Notes under the pieces: generated by a model | Databases searched by the model: none | The model's input: the letters and a program-made list of their open reading frames with translations, nothing else | What the model was told of the DNA's origin: nothing | Position numbers and translations under genes: made by a program | Part shown: one piece after another, positions 61,559 through 64,000 of the stretch | Position numbering within the stretch: the stretch's first letter is position 1 | How the letters are laid out: every line of letters starts with the position of its first letter | Source: Pseudoalteromonas rubra | GTDB lineage: Bacteria; Pseudomonadota; Gammaproteobacteria; Enterobacterales; Alteromonadaceae | Reading direction: 5' to 3' | Length of the DNA stretch: 64,000 nucleotides | NCBI RefSeq assembly: GCF_000238295.3 | Contig: NZ_AHCD03000034.1 | Span: forward strand, 124,001 to 188,000

Positions 61559-62515
61559 TTAGCAGTAACCAAATGACATCAGGCGCTGGTAGCGTTGTTC
61601 CAGCATTTCTTCTGTGCTGAGCGCTTCCAGCTCACCCAGGTCACGCTTAAGCTGCGCCTTAAGGTTTTTCGCCATCGTATCATAGTTACGATGTGCGCCG
61701 CCCATAGGCTCGTCAATAATAGTATTGATCAGGTCCAGCTCTTTCACGCGCGTTGCCGAAACACCCATAGCTTCTGCCGCTAATGGGGCTTTTTCAGCGC
61801 TCTTCCACAGGATAGACGCGCAGCCTTCCGGCGAGATAACTGAGTAAGTGCTGTATTGCAGCATGTTAACGCGGTCACCCACACCAATGGCCAGTGCACC
61901 GCCTGAACCACCTTCACCAATGACAGTACAAATGGTTGGTACTTTCAGCGCAGCCATCACTTTCAGGTTACGTGCGATTGCTTCACTCTGACCACGCTCT
62001 TCAGCGCCAACGCCCGGGTAAGCGCCCGGCGTGTCGATGAAGGTGATGATTGGCATTTTAAAACGCTCAGCCATTTCCATCAGGCGTAATGCTTTACGAT
62101 AACCTTCTGGCTTAGGCATACCGAAGTTGCGTTTGATTTTTTCAGCGGTATCACGGCCTTTCTGCTGACCGATAATCATCACTGGCTTATCATCCAGACG
62201 TGCTACACCGCCCAGAATGGCCGGATCGTTTGCGAAGGTGCGATCACCCGCAAACTCATCAAATTCAGTGAAAATACGCTCGATATAATCGCGAGTATAT
62301 GGACGAAGCGGATGACGCGCCAGCTGAGATACCTGCCAGGCACCCAGGTTGTCGAAGATCTTTTTCGTTTGCTCTACGCTTTTTTCCTTGAGGCGGCTGA
62401 TCTCTTCTTCAAGGCTGAGATCAAGACTGCCAGAGCGGCTTACGTTTTGTAATTCATTGATTTTTGCTTCTAATTCTGCGATCGGAAGCTCAAATTCAAG
62501 ATAATTGAGGCTCAT
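61559..62515 (-). CDS. accA: Acetyl-CoA carboxylase carboxyltransferase subunit alpha
   Basis: A 318-residue AccA (E. coli 319). MSLNYLEFELPIAELEAKI start, FDEFAGDRTFANDPAILGGV, GRDTAEKIKRNFGMPKPEGY, FIDTPGAYPGVGAEERGQSE and GEGGSGGALAIGVGD are diagnostic. With AccD it transfers CO2 from carboxybiotin to acetyl-CoA, the committing step of fatty acid synthesis. Starts 16 nt after dnaE. Confidence 0.97.
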   Translation of the reverse strand: MSLNYLEFELPIAELEAKINELQNVSRSGSLDLSLEEEISRLKEKSVEQTKKIFDNLGAWQVSQLARHPLRPYTRDYIERIFTEFDEFAGDRTFANDPAILGGVARLDDKPVMIIGQQKGRDTAEKIKRNFGMPKPEGYRKALRLMEMAERFKMPIITFIDTPGAYPGVGAEERGQSEAIARNLKVMAALKVPTICTVIGEGGSGGALAIGVGDRVNMLQYSTYSVISPEGCASILWKSAEKAPLAAEAMGVSATRVKELDLINTIIDEPMGGAHRNYDTMAKNLKAQLKRDLGELEALSTEEMLEQRYQRLMSFGYC

Positions 62516-62531
62516 GCTCTAAACTACCTGT

Positions 62532-64000
62532 TTAATTAAATTCTAGTTCTATTTCCTGCGCCGCCATCTTGGATAATCGTCTGAGGAGATCATCACTGGG
62601 CGTCACACACCATTGCATACCTAATGTCACTTCCGCTATCGCGTCTGGGCGCTGATATTGGATTTTTACCGGACACGTTCCGAATTTGTACGGTTCCAGT
62701 ACTTTTTTCAGATTATCTATGAAATTCGCGTCTATTTGCACCATATTCAATGTCATTTTTATCGCACTGATCCGCTTTTCGCGGGCCTGAGCTATGGTAC
62801 AGACTTCTCTGGCGGTCATTGTAATGCCGCCGGAGAAGTTATCAAAGCTGACCTGTCCGGATATTACCAAGATTTGGTTCATTTGCAGCATATCTTGGTA
62901 CATTTCAAACTGTTCAGGGAATAAGCGTACATCAATTCGTGCGCTCTTGTCATCTAAAGTTATCAGACCCCAGCGTTTGCCCTTCTTATTGATCAGCACC
63001 CTTGCATTGATAACCAGTCCGGCAGCCGTCGATTGCACATCGCGATTCGTCGGCTGTAATTCTACTAGACGACCAGAAGTGTAATTTTTTAACTCTTTTC
63101 TGTACTGATTGATCGGGTGACCCGTCAGATACAAGCCTAAAGTATCTTTTTCACCCTGCAACCATTCATCGTCCGACAGCCCAATGGCTTTAACAAAAGC
63201 TTGTTCTACTTCGTCGGGTTCAACGGCCAGCAGACCGAACAAATCACTCTGCCCCAGCGATTCTGCCTTGTGATGCTGCTCGGCTGACTTCATGGCATCT
63301 TTAAGGCTCGCAAGTAAAGTGGCACGACCTGGCTGCGTCTTCTCTGGTCCCAGCTGATCCAGCGCGCCTGCGTAGATCAGTTTTTCAATGACTCTGCGAT
63401 TGAGGCGTTTCAGGTCAACCCGGGCACAGAAATCAAATAAGTCTTTAAACGGACCGCCCTGTTCCCGGGCTTCCAGGATGGCTTCTACCGGGCCTTCACC
63501 CACCCCTTTGATGGCACCGATACCGTAAACTATCTCACCCTGACGGTTTACAGCAAACTTGTAGACACCCGCATTGACGTCTGGTGGGAGCAGCGTCAAC
63601 TTCATGTTTTCGCATTCATCGACCAGGGTCACGATTTTGTCGGTGTTATCCATATCCGCCGACATTACCGCAGCCATAAACTCGGCCGGATAATGGGTCT
63701 TCATCCACAGCGTCTGATATGACACCAGTGCATAAGCCGCAGAGTGAGATTTGTTAAAGCCGTAACCTGCGAACTTCTCTACAAGATCGAAGATCTTCAT
63801 TGCAAGTTCGCCATCAACTCCGTTGTCTTTCGCACCGTCTTCAAAGGTCGTTCGCTGCTTCGCCATTTCCTCGGGCTTTTTCTTACCCATGGCTCGACGA
63901 AGTAAGTCCGCACCACCCAGGCTGTATCCCGCCAGGACCTGGGCAATCTGCATTACCTGTTCCTGGTATAGGATGATCCCGTAGGTCGGTTCCAGGATGG
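62532..64000 (-). CDS. dnaE: DNA polymerase III alpha subunit, C-terminal part
   Basis: The reading frame is open to the window edge. Within it, residues in TYGIILYQEQVMQIAQVLAG and LLRRAMGKKKPEEM belong to the fingers domain of DnaE; then the helix-hairpin-helix (IGAIKGVGEGPVEAIL), the OB-fold (GRLVELQPTNRDVQSTAAG) and the C-terminal domain follow, ending in ELEFN. About 488 of about 1160 residues are present; the active-site aspartates lie off the window. accA follows 16 nt later. Confidence 0.97.
   Translation of the reverse strand, partial: ILEPTYGIILYQEQVMQIAQVLAGYSLGGADLLRRAMGKKKPEEMAKQRTTFEDGAKDNGVDGELAMKIFDLVEKFAGYGFNKSHSAAYALVSYQTLWMKTHYPAEFMAAVMSADMDNTDKIVTLVDECENMKLTLLPPDVNAGVYKFAVNRQGEIVYGIGAIKGVGEGPVEAILEAREQGGPFKDLFDFCARVDLKRLNRRVIEKLIYAGALDQLGPEKTQPGRATLLASLKDAMKSAEQHHKAESLGQSDLFGLLAVEPDEVEQAFVKAIGLSDDEWLQGEKDTLGLYLTGHPINQYRKELKNYTSGRLVELQPTNRDVQSTAAGLVINARVLINKKGKRWGLITLDDKSARIDVRLFPEQFEMYQDMLQMNQILVISGQVSFDNFSGGITMTAREVCTIAQAREKRISAIKMTLNMVQIDANFIDNLKKVLEPYKFGTCPVKIQYQRPDAIAEVTLGMQWCVTPSDDLLRRLSKMAAQEIELEFN

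Overview
The window reads as chromosome of a marine gammaproteobacterium, most likely a Pseudoalteromonas or close Alteromonadales relative. This is inferred from the dnaE-accA-tilS housekeeping block at the right end, the Dgt, LruC, DUF3014 and cold-shock proteins, many TonB- and RND-type envelope genes, dense two-component signalling and moderate GC. No taxonomic search was possible.

Left part (1-6.8 kb): the DabA/DabB inorganic-carbon pump with a divergent NhaR-like LysR regulator, a dGTPase (dgt), a CspA-type cold-shock gene and a secreted LAS-type zinc peptidase.

Metal and secondary-metabolism block (7.5-23.7 kb). On the minus strand lies a three-gene operon: a nicotianamine-synthase-like aminobutanoyltransferase (CntL class), an MFS exporter and a small hotdog (FcoT-like) protein. 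Downstream is an ABC-2 exporter (ATPase plus two DUF3526-type permeases). Divergent from the synthase is an RND pump with its adaptor, and a siderophore-type TonB receptor follows. Three promoter regions of this block carry near-identical Zur-box-like palindromes, two of them sharing an exact 13-mer. I read it as a complete but unusual zinc-metallophore (make, export, re-import) system without an opine dehydrogenase; it is the best candidate here for an undescribed system. Immediately beyond it is a full hydrogen cyanide synthase operon (hcnABC).

Middle (24-38 kb): an HxlR-controlled redox operon (mdaB, peroxiredoxin-like, AhpD-like, APH-fold kinase), assorted small enzymes, an LruC-domain secreted protein with a lipoprotein partner, a fatty-acid hydroxylase, a haloalkane-dehalogenase-like lipoprotein with an extra C-terminal domain, and a LytS/LytTR two-component pair.

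Variable region (38-45.5 kb): small hypothetical genes, a gene fragment, a RAYT-type (IS200-like) transposase with a 358-bp tandem duplication and flanking repeats, a sphingomyelinase gene interrupted by one in-frame TGA just before its catalytic SDHYPV motif, and a Fur-box-preceded secreted protein of unknown function.

Right part (45.7-64 kb): a translationally coupled five-gene phosphorelay ending in a GGDEF-EAL protein, an IS256 transposase relic, an HNH endonuclease, 4.5S RNA (ffs) with its promoter, a DUF3014 protein, a patatin phospholipase, a CPA2/Kef-type antiporter, a diguanylate cyclase, then tilS, accA and the 3' part of dnaE.
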